64,000 nucleotides of DNA, from positions 47,864,346-47,928,345 of the forward strand of contig NC_134648.1 in NCBI RefSeq assembly GCF_030463565.1, written 5' to 3'. The translations under genes were made by a program, and so were the position numbers. The notes below the pieces were generated by a model that searched no databases, was not told where the DNA came from, and was given only the letters and a program-made list of their open reading frames with translations. The stretch is from Pelecanus crispus. Its lineage: Eukaryota; Chordata; Aves; Pelecaniformes; Pelecanidae. This document shows, one piece after another, positions 46,601 to 58,600 of the stretch. Position 1 is the first letter of the stretch, and every line of letters starts with the position of its first letter.

Positions 46601-49600
46601 ATGCATTTAATTATGCTGGCAGAACTGTTGGAGAGGCATCTGGCACAGGTCCTGTATGTATTGAGCTTGGTTCAAAGTTCCCCTCTCTCATACATGTAAA
46701 AGCAATGTAGTGAGAAGGAGAGCCCTTCTGTTCACCTTCATAAGGGCTTTTCTACTGCAACAAGAGGCGTATTGTTCATCCAGCAAACTGCGTAACTTCC
46801 CCCTCCTCCCACCTGTCAGATGCGTCCTTTTGCCACTACCAGTTATGTTCTGCATCTCCGCACTGGTTTGCACTACAGGGTAGCTAGTGTGGGCTATGTG
46901 ACATCCTGATCTCGTCTCGTCTGTTACTGAACAGCATGGATATTGCTGTGCTTGGCTTGTGTGTTTTGTCTGTAAGATTTTTTTGAGAGGCAACCTATTG
47001 TTGTGGTGGTTATCTGAGATAGAGGTTTCTAGAAGAACAACAGTTGCAGTGTGCAGGCTTGCTTTGTTGACTTTTCACCGAGAACCTTGGCTTCCCTGGT
47101 GATAATATTGTTGGGTCAGTTCTCATCATTCATTTGGGGAATCTCACAGGATTTGTTTTTAAGCTCTTGGTATCTGAAGCCACTTGTATTAGAATCAAAT
47201 ATAATTTAAAAAACCCCAAAACGAAACCCAAAAACCCGAAGCCATTTCTACTATTGTGTCTGGAGAAGAACATCTCGAAAATGTGAAGCCCTACAGGCTT
47301 AAACATATGTCAGAAAACAGGTAAATCAGTGTGTACAGTAGGACTGACTTGTTAAAACAATTGAAATATCAGTCATTTTCTTCCAAAGCATGGTAGTCCC
47401 TCTGATTTTCTAGAGAATTCCTCATTTCCATCTTCTTGGTTGACGTGGATGTTGAGGATTAGAGGTAGTGATGTGCATTGTAAGTAAATGGTTCAAGACT
47501 GGTACTGCATCTCCCCAGCAGTTATACGAATCTTTCCTGCTCCCCTGCTTTTGGAGGCAGTGGAGGAAGCTCTTTTAGAAACAGAGGGGTGGCCCTGGAG
47601 GGAATTGGGTTGGTGTGACCCTCAGAAGGCTGCTGGCAGTGGCACTGTGTGGGTGGCTCAGTATAGGGCTGCCAGGAGGGAAGTCTTTGGCACAGTGCTG
47701 GTTTTATTCATGCTTTAAAACATTGAATTTGATAGAGTTTCACAAATGTCCCTCAAAGAGAGGTCTGCAGTGGGTAGTTAGATTCTCCTATTTCTATTCT
47801 CCAGGCTGATCTGGGGTGGTGGTGGTGTGGGTGGTGTGTGTGAAAGATTGATTCCCAGATCAAAGTGAGTGTGGGTCCTGTTAAAAGTCACTCTTCTGGG
47901 AGTGGAAAGGTAGAGTAGCTCCAGTGGTGTGTTGACAAATGCAATGAGCTCTCTTTGCTGAAAGCAGGTGAAGCCCTTGATTTTATTTTTTTTTTTTTCC
48001 CCTAAAGCCTTTCCTTTGGAAAGGTACAATGCATCAGAACAGAGGAACATCTGGCCTAGGTCAGGCCAAATTTGTCAGGCAGCCCCAGGCCAGTCAGTGG
48101 TAAGTGCTAAGGGAAAGACAGTAACAAAGGAGTGTATCCTCCTAACTCTCTGAAGTCTTGGCTTGGGAACTTGGTGAGATTGTGTTGAAATCATACTGTC
48201 TGAAAAGCCTGTTGTATTGGTGTTTATCAACGTGTAAACTTCAATCTTTTGATTGCTACAGTTTCTGCCCATTTGGCCAAACCCATGGGTGGCTGGCCCT
48301 GGGGTTTCCTGGGACTCCTGCCTGTGCTGGGCCTCTTAAGAATTCACATCACTTTGCCCTTCCTCTATTCCTGATTTGAGTATTTGGTAATAGAGCAGAG
48401 TTAGCAGGTGTGTTTGTGTGAGAGTAGTGTGGGTTTTCTGTTGACTTGTTCTATTGAACTCCTGGATGAATATATCCATTTGGTCCTGATGCCTTGTAGA
48501 AGAAATTAGTTGAAATAAATTGATTAACATCTTCCTCTGATAACAATTCAGATTTTTGCTGCATGAAGAGGTTCTGCTGATGTGGAAAACTCCCATAAAT
48601 ACCATGTCGTGAACGCTGGTGCAAGACTTCATTTAGTTCTCCCTCTTTTCTCGAATGTTCTCCTTCCACAGTGGTCATCTTTTGGCCCTACAGACTGTCT
48701 GGCAGGCTTCCTGATTTTCCTGTGTTTGAAGAGTTTTGACTTAGTTTGTAAAGTTGTTCCGCAGCCTTTTTTGGCCTAATTATGGTTTGGCTTTAGCTTG
48801 GTCCAGCTTGCTGTCTTCTTTTCTTTGCTTGAAGGAATAACGTCCAGTTTTTGAGTTGGGTGGTGGTGGTGGTTGGGTGTGGGTTTTTTTTTTTTTTTTT
48901 TTTTATTTTACTTAACTGTGGTTCTGTGGTTCCTTCATTCTGTTCTAAACTCTTTTGCTAATGTTCTCTACGCTTACACTGAGCCTCTGATGCAGTGTCT
49001 TTACACACTCTTAATGCCACTTGCAAGCATTTAATTTCTTTGGCTTTTCTTTTTAATTTCCTTGTAACAAGCTTCTTTCCTTTTAGGCAGCTCCCTCCTG
49101 TGAGTTAAATATTGCCATAGTGCTTTGGAGGGTGTTTTTTTTGTCACTGCTGCAAGGAAGCTGAATTTGAGTGTGGTGCAGAACCATTCTGTAATATTGA
49201 TCATGGTCACACTGTGCTGCTCTAGGTCTAAATCACAAATTGTGCTGCCTCTCATACGTTTTCCTCAGAAAAGAGTATTTATGGAATCAAAAAATGCAGT
49301 CTCTGCATCATCCCTGTCATGACACTTATTTAGCCTGCAAGGGCATTGGTGAAATTTCTCACTGTTGGCTTTTTTCTGCCTTTGCAGCATCTCTCTCTTT
49401 CTATCTTTTAACACTTCAATTGACCTTCTGGGTTTGGTGGTCTCCTCTGTCAATATTTGTGCTTACTTACAGAATTTTATAGGGCTTCTGTATTCCTGTT
49501 GCTGACTCCGTTTTCTTTAAGGTGGAGACCCACTCCTCCATCGATCATTCATTTACAATTTTTATGCTGATGCCACACTGATTATCTTCCTTCAGCAGAT

Positions 49601-52600
49601 TCTTAGTATACAAACAGGTAAACTTAAATTAGACATCCCATTTTCCATTTCAAGACTTTGGGTACATCTGTACCATCTTATTATCCACTTGCTTTTCATT
49701 TTGTTGCCTGTTCTTTTATATGCTTGAATCTTGAATATGATGTTGTTGGGACTGGTCCTTCACAAAATTCAGGTAGGAATACATTTCTTCTATCCTTTAT
49801 TAGCCTTTAAAGAATGAGTCATCTGAACAGTGCACTCCACTGTAGTTGTTGACTTCCCTGGTATTCTGTTTAAAAATTATCCCAAAGCCTTCTTAAAAGT
49901 GCCAGCCGCCTGGTTCCTGAGGAGAGATTCTCGGAGATCAGGACAGTGTTTTGTGTTTTAGGTATGGGGATGCTGAATGATATGCCAAATTTTGGGAACT
50001 ACAGCCTATCTGTATAGGTCTTGGAGACCTTCCTGCATGTACAAAGGTTGGAGATGCTAATTTGTATGCTGGTGAGAGGGACTGCGCTATGAGCCCTAAT
50101 GACTGATGGCCTCTGTAAGGAGGGTAGCACAGACTGTTGCAGAACCAACCTTGGTTTTGCATTGCTTTATTTTCCCAGCCCTGACATGAGAGGTGTGGAG
50201 AAGGGAGAAAAGTTATTTTTCCCTTGCTAAGGCATCTTTAAATTTTCTGGTTGACCAGTTACAGTGTTGTCTGTTGGGCTGATGGTGATGTGGGCACTGG
50301 CCTGCTGAGAACCAGACTAAAAATCTCCATGTGAAAGGTAAAGTATGTGCTGTATAATACTCATCATGTTGTTGAGAGCTTGTCTTCATTGCTAAAAATG
50401 GTATGAATAATCCAGGGTCTGTGAGTATCCTCCAGGAAATTTTCAGTTTTAGTTAAGTCAAGGGGCCTCATCTTCATAGGATTAATAACATCATTTGCTC
50501 TGAAATATGAAATGCTATTGCTATGATTGCTGGGATTTTTTTTCCCTTCTACCACCTAGTCCTTCTCAAAGGTTTAATAAACTCCTAATGGATAAAAGTG
50601 GTTCTTTTTTTGGCAAGGGAAGAGGGAGGACAAAACATCCATTTATGGTTAGAAAAATTGTTCAGGTCTTCTGAAAAGACAACAGCAGCGTCCAAGAAAG
50701 CTGAGCAAGTCTGTGTCCTGTTGGGTAAGTGATGACTATAGGACTTTCCAGTAAAGGATTTCTGAACAATTTGCAAAACAGATTGTCAATACACTCTCTT
50801 CTAGGTACATCAGATAGATCATCTTTCAGGAAGGCGAAGCTAGAGGGAGATCTGAAAAGAGTGAATCTTGACTGTGGTCCCGGAGAAACTTATGTCAGAG
50901 ATGTTTCCTCTCCTTTCCTGTTTCTGTTTTGCTGCAGTTCAGCAGCTCCTGGGACTAGCATGTGAGTGCAGAGAGCAGGAAGCCAAGACGCACCTAGCAC
51001 AGGAGTCTCGCCCAGTTCTTCCAAGTGATAAGAAGTTCTTCCATGGTGATAAGACAAAAGGGCAATTTCCAGAAAGGTGGTTATAGACCTTATTTGGTAA
51101 AGGGTGGATGGGCACACATGAGACCTGATATGTAAGAGCTAGTAGGACTCTTCCCTTGAATGTAAAGGAGCAATGTGAAGAGTCTTCTCCTCAAAGCTTG
51201 AACCTTTGGGAATGCTAAGGAGAGAGGAGTGAAGCCCTGTGTGGCTGTGTCCTGGGCTGAGCCGGCACGCCAGAGCCACAGGCCTGCACTTTGGCCACAA
51301 GCAGGGCAAAATAAGTGTGCTGCAGAGACAAACAGGCTTCTTCCCCCTAGAAGTGATCTCTGAGTGTCTGTGTTTGGTGCAGTTGCCTTTTCTGTGCAGC
51401 TGCACGCTTGTTTCATTTGTGCAGAGAGGGGGGAGGCATGCAATTTAATGAAGGTCAGAGCTTGAAGCCTCTAAGCCAGCTGACACTTGTGCTTGCTGGT
51501 AGTCAGTGAGTCTCAGGGGTCAGTGCAGAGGAGGAGAACAGACTGACTCACTGTGATGAGAGGCTGGGATAGGCCATGTCCGAACAAAGTTGAGCTCTGA
51601 CAAGTTTAGTCCAGTGTCAGAGACTACCTGTGCCGTGTGGGTGTTAGGAAGGTTTAACCTTCCTGATGGTCTCTTAAGTTTCCTCCTAAGCTCTTTCAGT
51701 CCTTGACTTGCTATCTGGGACAGCACAACTTGTGTCTGTCTTCAGTCCATTTACCCAACTCCCATTCTTCTTCAACTTCTCATTCCTGACAGTGCCCTGA
51801 ACTGGTGGGACACATCTGTAATCTCTTGGTGACTCTTCCCACTGGCTCCCTGTGATGTCCCAGCACCAAGAATGAACTTGGCACACATGCCTGTTGCTGA
51901 TCCTGACCCAGTCTATTCCAGGTCCCAGTGGAGGGCACTGTTTGACACAGAAGTTTGGCCAGACATGGTTGAAAGTTACTTGTTTGTAAGCTAAGTAAGG
52001 TGTCTGAGTCTAGCAGATAGCTCTGTTTGAAACATAAGCATTCTTCCTGTCTCAAAAATCCACCAGCTGGATGGAGGAGGAGGGAGTTTGTGGAGATTTT
52101 TCTGGGGCTGGATGGCAGAAGCTGACTTTTATCCCAACTACCAGATATGGCACCTGAAATGTATTTGTTCTGTGGTCTTGATCCTGGCCAGTGAGTGGGT
52201 CTTCCAAAATGAGTCCATTGGCATCCCAGTAACACAGAGATATGACAGAGAAATTGCAGACAGCACAAGGAGTTTTTGCTGGAAGGCAGCCCAGGCAACA
52301 TGTCTGAGCTTGTGCCTGGGTTACAGGGCTCCTGGGTCGTTCTGCTCTGTATACTGATGTGCTTACATGTGGTTTATAGGCAGCATAGTCCTTGCCTTTG
52401 TTAGTCCTTGCTTTCCATACTTGTAGAGTAATAGACCCTTTCCAGAGGCTATGAAGACATCGAGCACTGCAGAATCTTTCTGTAGGGCAGCAGTTGGCTA
52501 GCGGTGCTCTCTTGCTGCTCTTCAGTCATCAGTGAGGCATAAACAGTATCCTCTCCAGTCCATTATCCTGGGACAATGGGTCATGGTGGTGCTAATTGTG

Positions 52601-55600
52601 CCATATAGATCTAATGTTTCCTATAAGGAAACAGTAAATGCAGTGGGCTTAATTTGACTATATCCTCATTTCCATGTTTTGCATATTCCTACCTCCTCTC
52701 TTAGTGTGCTAAGGGCAGTGGCTTAATAGAGGCTGTATCAGCATAGCAGGAATAACAACTGTGGGTGGGACTTTTTTATGCTGCTAGTCTGTAGAGATTC
52801 AGTTAGCACTGTTCTGGTACTGTTGGCGCTTTCCTGTCTCCAGGCAAATGGTACAGCCTGCAAAAGAGATTGGAAATCACTGTTTCAAGGAAGGATGAGA
52901 ATGGCTGCATGGCCACCTGGCATCTCTCTTTCCTGGGTGCTTTCTCAGTCCTTCCATCTATTGGAGGCTTTTGTGTGTGCCTTGTCACTGTCCACAACAG
53001 CAAACATAGGCTTAAATCAGGAAATAGCAAAAACTAGGATGTTGCTAAACAAAAAATTGCTTTTGCCCCAAACAAGGGTGAGTGTGCAGAGCCTTATAGA
53101 ATCATAGAAAGCTTTGGGTTGGAAGGGACCTTTAGTGATCATCTAGCCCACCTCCCCTGCAGTGAGCAGGGACAGCTTTAACTAGATCAGGTTGCTCACA
53201 GCCCCATCCAACCTGACCTTGGATGTTTCTGGGGATGGGGCCTCCACTACCTCTCTGGGCAACCTGTGCCAGTGCTTCACCACCCTCACTGTAAAAAATG
53301 TCTTCCTTATAGCCAGTCTAAATCTACCCTCCTTTAGTTTAAAACCATTACTCCTTTTCCTGTCACAACAGGCCTTGCTAAAAAGATTGTCCCCATCCTT
53401 CCTATAGGCCCCCTTTAAGTACTGAAAGGCTGCCATAAGGTCTCCCCGCAGCCTTCTCTTCTCCAGGCTGAACAACCCCAACTCTCTCAGCCTGTCCTCG
53501 TAGGAGAGGTGCTCCAGCCCTCGGATCCCTTTTGTGGCCTCCTCTGGACCCGCTCCAACAGTTCCGTGTCCTTCTTGTCCTTGAGAACAAGCAAGAGCTG
53601 AGCTTGAGCATGGCTCTTTTTCTGGTGTCTGGGAGGGCTGCAAGTGCTGGGAAGGGCGGGGGAACAGGTAAATACACAGTGCTTGGGAACCAAATGGTGA
53701 TTGAAACACAGCCACAAACAGTGAAACACAAAGTAGGGGGAAAAGTGGCTTTTGTAGGCTCCTCTTGTGTTTAGAGTACTCACAAATGTGCTGAGTGCAC
53801 TTTGGTTCCCACTTTATGAAGAGTGTGCTCCTAAGCAGCAAAACAGCTGTTTCTTCTCTCTCCCATTCAAGGGTGGCACTGAAGGTCTGTGCCACTGGTA
53901 GTCCCACTTAGGAGTGTGGCAAAGCCAGTGCTACTACAGCTCCTTGTCGCCGTCGTGGAGAAATAGCCTTGATGTCCTCACTAAAGTGTGTGCTGCCACT
54001 GGAGGAGCTCCTCAGCTGGACATGTGGGGCTCTTGGTGAAGCAGAGGCCAGAGCTGCAGGGGTTTCTTCTTGCAGCCCTTTAGAGCCAAGCATTTTATCC
54101 AGGGGCAGTTGCCAAGCCCCATCACACAACGTCGATGTTTACGATATGTGCCATCAGCACTTCCTTCGCTCTCAACCTTGATGTTTTTCTAGGTTGTCCT
54201 AGGGGTCACAAGGTGAGCCTGGTCTTGGGAGGGGGCTCATTAGGAAACAGTGTCATAAAGTGACTGAGCCAGATTAATATCTTGCTTGTTAGGAGTGGGT
54301 TGGTTTCTGTCTCTGCCCTTGTGCTTGTCTGGGTGGAAAATAAATTGGTTCAACTCATTAACCCAGCAAAGAATTGTGGTGGGTTTTGACAGTTTTGTTT
54401 TCTGCCATTTTTAATGAGCAAAATTGGATTAGAATCATAGAATCATTACCAGGTGATCAGGCCAGCACCAGAGCAGGTGCAAGATAAGGAGTGGGATGTG
54501 TGTATGGACAGGAACATACATGCATGGGGGAGGACAGGGGAAGCAAGACTGCCACTTTGTTGGAGGCAGGTATTCATTCTGCTCAATTCTATTGTAAAAC
54601 CTTGCCTTGACTATCATGACAGTTGTGAGTGTAGTGGGGAGACCGCTCTTATGGCCTAATTGCAATGGGTAGCTGGCTTTTATCTCTGATTGTTGGGTGT
54701 TAAAGATTTTCACCTTGGTTGTGAAATTGGATTAGGCTCAGTTGAGCCCTTACTGGGCATCAGGGGGCTGAGCTGTGGGGTGGTGGCAGTGTTGTGGTTC
54801 CATGTCACACCTCTGTGTGTCCCCTTTCTCTCCTGCTCAGCTTGGCATCGCTGTGGGCTTTCTGGTCCCTCCAGTTCTGGTTCCCAATGTAGAGGATGTG
54901 GAGAAGCTGGCCTACCACATCAGCATCATGTTCTTCATGACTGCAGGCGTAGCAACAGCCCTATTCATCCTGGTCATCATAGGTAAGGAGGTGGGAGCGT
55001 GTACATGAAACCAGGTGGGACTGAGAAGATCAGCCCGTGTGTGTGAGGGGCCTGTGTGCTAGGAAATGGGCCAGGGAGGTCATCTGGGGATGTGTCCTAG
55101 CACATAGCTGACAGGGTCATGCAATACGATGTCTTGCTGCTTCAAGCCGTTGATGAACTGGATATAGAAGCACATATAGAAGGGAGTACAGGAGGTTGTG
55201 AGTGTGCCTGCCAAATTGTTCATTTCATCCTTTGATTGCCTGTGTAATAAAACCCTGGCACGAGTAAGTACTTTAAAAGCTAACAGATACCTTCCAAGGT
55301 TCACAGTCATCTTGCCTGCAAACAGGGTACTGGGTCTTGGGTTATGTCTTGGATATGACTATCTCTTAAAGGCAGGGAGAAAGAGGCAGGTTATATGGCA
55401 TCACAGGAACAAGCTGTTCCCAGGAGAAAAAAAGGTAACCAGTTATGAGTGGAGAGAAGGAAGCATTAAGGGCAGTAGCAGGATACCAGAGGTGCAATTC
55501 CCCTGCTTAACATGTGAAGTGGAAGCCAGATCTTTAGCATGAAAGATTGGCATGCTCACTGGAGAGCAGAATTTGTCCGCTGAACTCCATGAATTTTTTT

Positions 55601-58600
55601 TTTTTTAATAGCCTCTTCTTGCCAGCTTGTTCATGTTGCCTGAATCAGATGTAGACTCTAAAGAATCTGGGGCAGGGAATAGACAAGGTACAAAAATGGC
55701 TGTCTAGCATCTGGTACAGCAGTATCACCTGCAACTGGGATTTCTGGATGCTACTTTAATGCTAGTTAGGGACAGCAGATGGCTTGGCCAGCCTAAGAAG
55801 TGCCAGGCCTGAAATAAAAGCTGGCATAGGTCATTGCTCCCTAGGCACTGGGCACTGCAGGGCACCAGGCCGCCTTTGCCAGCTGGCTTTTCCCATTCTA
55901 CTTTTGCATTTGTAACTCCATGCCAACACTTTTGCAGCTGGCTGGCCGTCCTTCTGGAGACAAAGGCATTATTAGTCCTGAGAACTCTTTGTTGCTGCCA
56001 GAAACTGCCTACATAAAAAGTTAATTGAAGGCAAGCTGTTTCCCCAGTGGCAGGAGTTACTGTTGGAAAGACTCTGTTCTCTCCTGTTCCTGGATAAGTT
56101 CATGGATGGAGATCAGAGCTTAAGGACGATGGTGTGTTTTGTACACTTGGTTTTACTAGCCCCTCTGCCGTCCCTCAAATGACTCTACCCACAGTGTGTG
56201 CTCAGGCTCCCTGATTGCACCGTTACAAACAGGTGTACTTTGTGTCTGGTTTCAGTCTTCAAGGAGAAGCCCCCACACCCTCCGAGCCGAGCTCAGGCCT
56301 TGATCCAGTCAAGACTGACAGAGGAGTATTCCTACATGCAATCAATCCTCCGTCTGCTCCGCAATGCCAACTTTTTGCTGCTTATGGTCACTTACGGTAA
56401 GGTCTGGCCTTTCTTCTATGCAGTTATCACTGCTAGACATGCTTAGCTTCTCCCTCCCTCTCTGTGCTCTGCTGGGGCAGTAACTGGCCTGAGTTCTTTT
56501 GGGAGAGCATAAGGATAGCTGTGCTGCCACAGCCCAGGAGTCCTTCTAACCCAGTTATCTCCAGCAGTGGTTACAAGCAAATGCCTAGGGAAGAACAAAA
56601 GCAAGACAAGCACACAGAGGACAATATGCCCCCACTACTGTTCTCCCAGTCTTTGTTTTTGGTTCAGGGGATTTCCTTATCCTGTTGGCTTTTTTCCTAG
56701 TCAGTTAGTTACTTGCAATGAACTAACCTAAGTGCTTACCCAAGAAATATATGGAGCTGTGTCTGAGTGCAAGTCACAGCACTGAGTGAAAGTCATTTCC
56801 TAAGGCAAGGGTGTGGCTGCCAGGCTTCTCAGTGGACGTCATGTGGAGCATGCAGATGTGCAGACTGCATCAGCTTCCTTGGCAGTCCCTATGAAGCAAA
56901 TGGAAGGAAGCATTGGAGAACATCTTCTTTTGCCATCAGTCCTTGCACACTGGGTTTGCTGCTTGCTTCTATTCATCAGTCTTGGTCTGTTTCTTTGAGG
57001 GCAGTGTGATGTGTTGAATCTGTTCCTGATGCTGAATTGTCATATGGAAAAGCATTTTTCTCTTTAGCAGAAAGGCTGTTGTGGTCTATGCCTGGCTGCA
57101 TTATAGGATATACTGTAGCCAGCTAGTCTGCAGGGAGTTCTGTCCTCCCTTCCTACTAGTTTGCTGTGGAAGCTCCTCAGGGGGAAAGTTAAATAGTGCT
57201 GGGAGTTCTGCTGTTCTGCCAGCAGTTGTGCCTAAAAGACCTGGTGGATGACTAGCCAGGTTGGAGAGAGCGAGATGGTGGCTTTGTACCTGCTGAGGGT
57301 GCTAATGGTCTTTGGAGTTGTTGAAATCTCTTCTCCCTTCTCAATGCAGTAGTCTTCTAGAATGCCCCTCTCAGATTGTCCTTAAGATCTGCTGGTTTAT
57401 ATTGCAGCTGCTGGTTTGATGTGGGTTTTTTTTTTTTTTTTCTCTCCACAGTACATGATGTCCTCTCAGAAAGTGGAGATAGAAAAAACTGTCAGGCAGA
57501 CTGTGTCTAAAAGTTGGATTGTGTCATCTGCTCAGTTCGCACTTACCCTTCAGGGAAAAGAAAGGGGAAAGTATTTGTTCTCATAGGTATGAACAAGTCC
57601 TAGAGGAGAGAGGAGGGCTCTCAGTACAAAGAGTGTGTTTAGAATCTGACCTCCCTGGGGTAATTCCCTTCTAGCAGTCACAAACAATGTGGAAAGGCTG
57701 TTCAGTGGCTTATAATTCAGTCTCTCTTCCTGGTCTGTGCATTTATTCTGTTCCTCTCTGTGTCAGCCTCATGTCAATCTCCAGCTCGACTTGAGGTGGT
57801 GACTGTTACTGAGAGAGGGAACTATGCACTGAAACTTTTTTTTTTTTTAAAACTAGTCTGTCTTTAAAATGGGGACAGTTTTTCCTACTCAAGTCAAAAG
57901 TTATGTTGGCCAAGATTTAAGACATCTGCAGCCACATGAGTGCGACTGAGTCATCCTCCCTAGCTAACACAAAGGTATCTGCAGCCTCTCTTAGCTTTTG
58001 TATTAACATAGTATTGTGTCAGAGGAAAGAAGGGGAAACCTGCTGCTTGATCATCTCCCTTGGCTGTAGAAAGAATGTGGGGCCTTACATGATGTTAGGT
58101 CAGAACAGGTCTGCAGACCTCTAAGGTCTTGATATTACCAGCAGCTGCCAACTCCTTTCCTGTGGTAAGACTTGCAGTGCTGGAAACATTGGTTGCACTG
58201 TGGCTATGTTAGTGCTAGTGAACTGTTTTTCAAGCAAACCCTGACAGCCTTTTCCCAAAGGCGGCTGACGTTCCTTCTGTAAAGCTGAGGCATAACATGG
58301 AGGGGGCATTAATAAACTCTGAGCTGGGCTCTGCACTGGAGAGCAACTGCATGTTGCTACTGGGAGGCAGTAGGCAGGAAAAGGGTGGGAAAGCCTGGGA
58401 AAGGCTGGTAAAGTGGGGGAGTGGGGATGATGAGACAGGTCCAAAGAATCAGCATTTGGAAAGGTGATGGTGCAGTGAGGAAGATGCAGGGCAGTGAGAT
58501 CTGCATAAGGAACCGTTGTCCTGGAGGATGATGAGGGTGAAGAAGAGGGAGACTAATAGTCTGTCATGTAGGCAGTAGGCTGCTTAGCTATAGAAGGCTT

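Larger units (their letters stand above)
40615..54840 (+). other. FLVCR2: FLVCR2 intron 1 (14.2 kb)
   Basis: The first 100 bp hold the donor duplication and hairpin. Most of the rest is moderately AT-rich and unremarkable. Recognised inside are a possible reverse-transcriptase relic (about 48440-48800), a GGT/T21 simple repeat (48858-48904), a CR1 (53096-53590) and a tiny CR1-like tail (54430-54447). The intron ends CCCCTTTCTCTCCTGCTCAG. Confidence 0.95.

Noticed and set aside
51780-52301. 173 aa antisense frame in FLVCR2 intron 1
   Set aside because: No domain, not adjacent to a recognisable element, and length is plausible by chance.
57426-57460. Strong acceptor-like sequence (T16 then TCTCTCCACAG) in FLVCR2 intron 3
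   Set aside because: The sequence after it has no conserved coding potential and the FLVCR2 protein needs no exon here.
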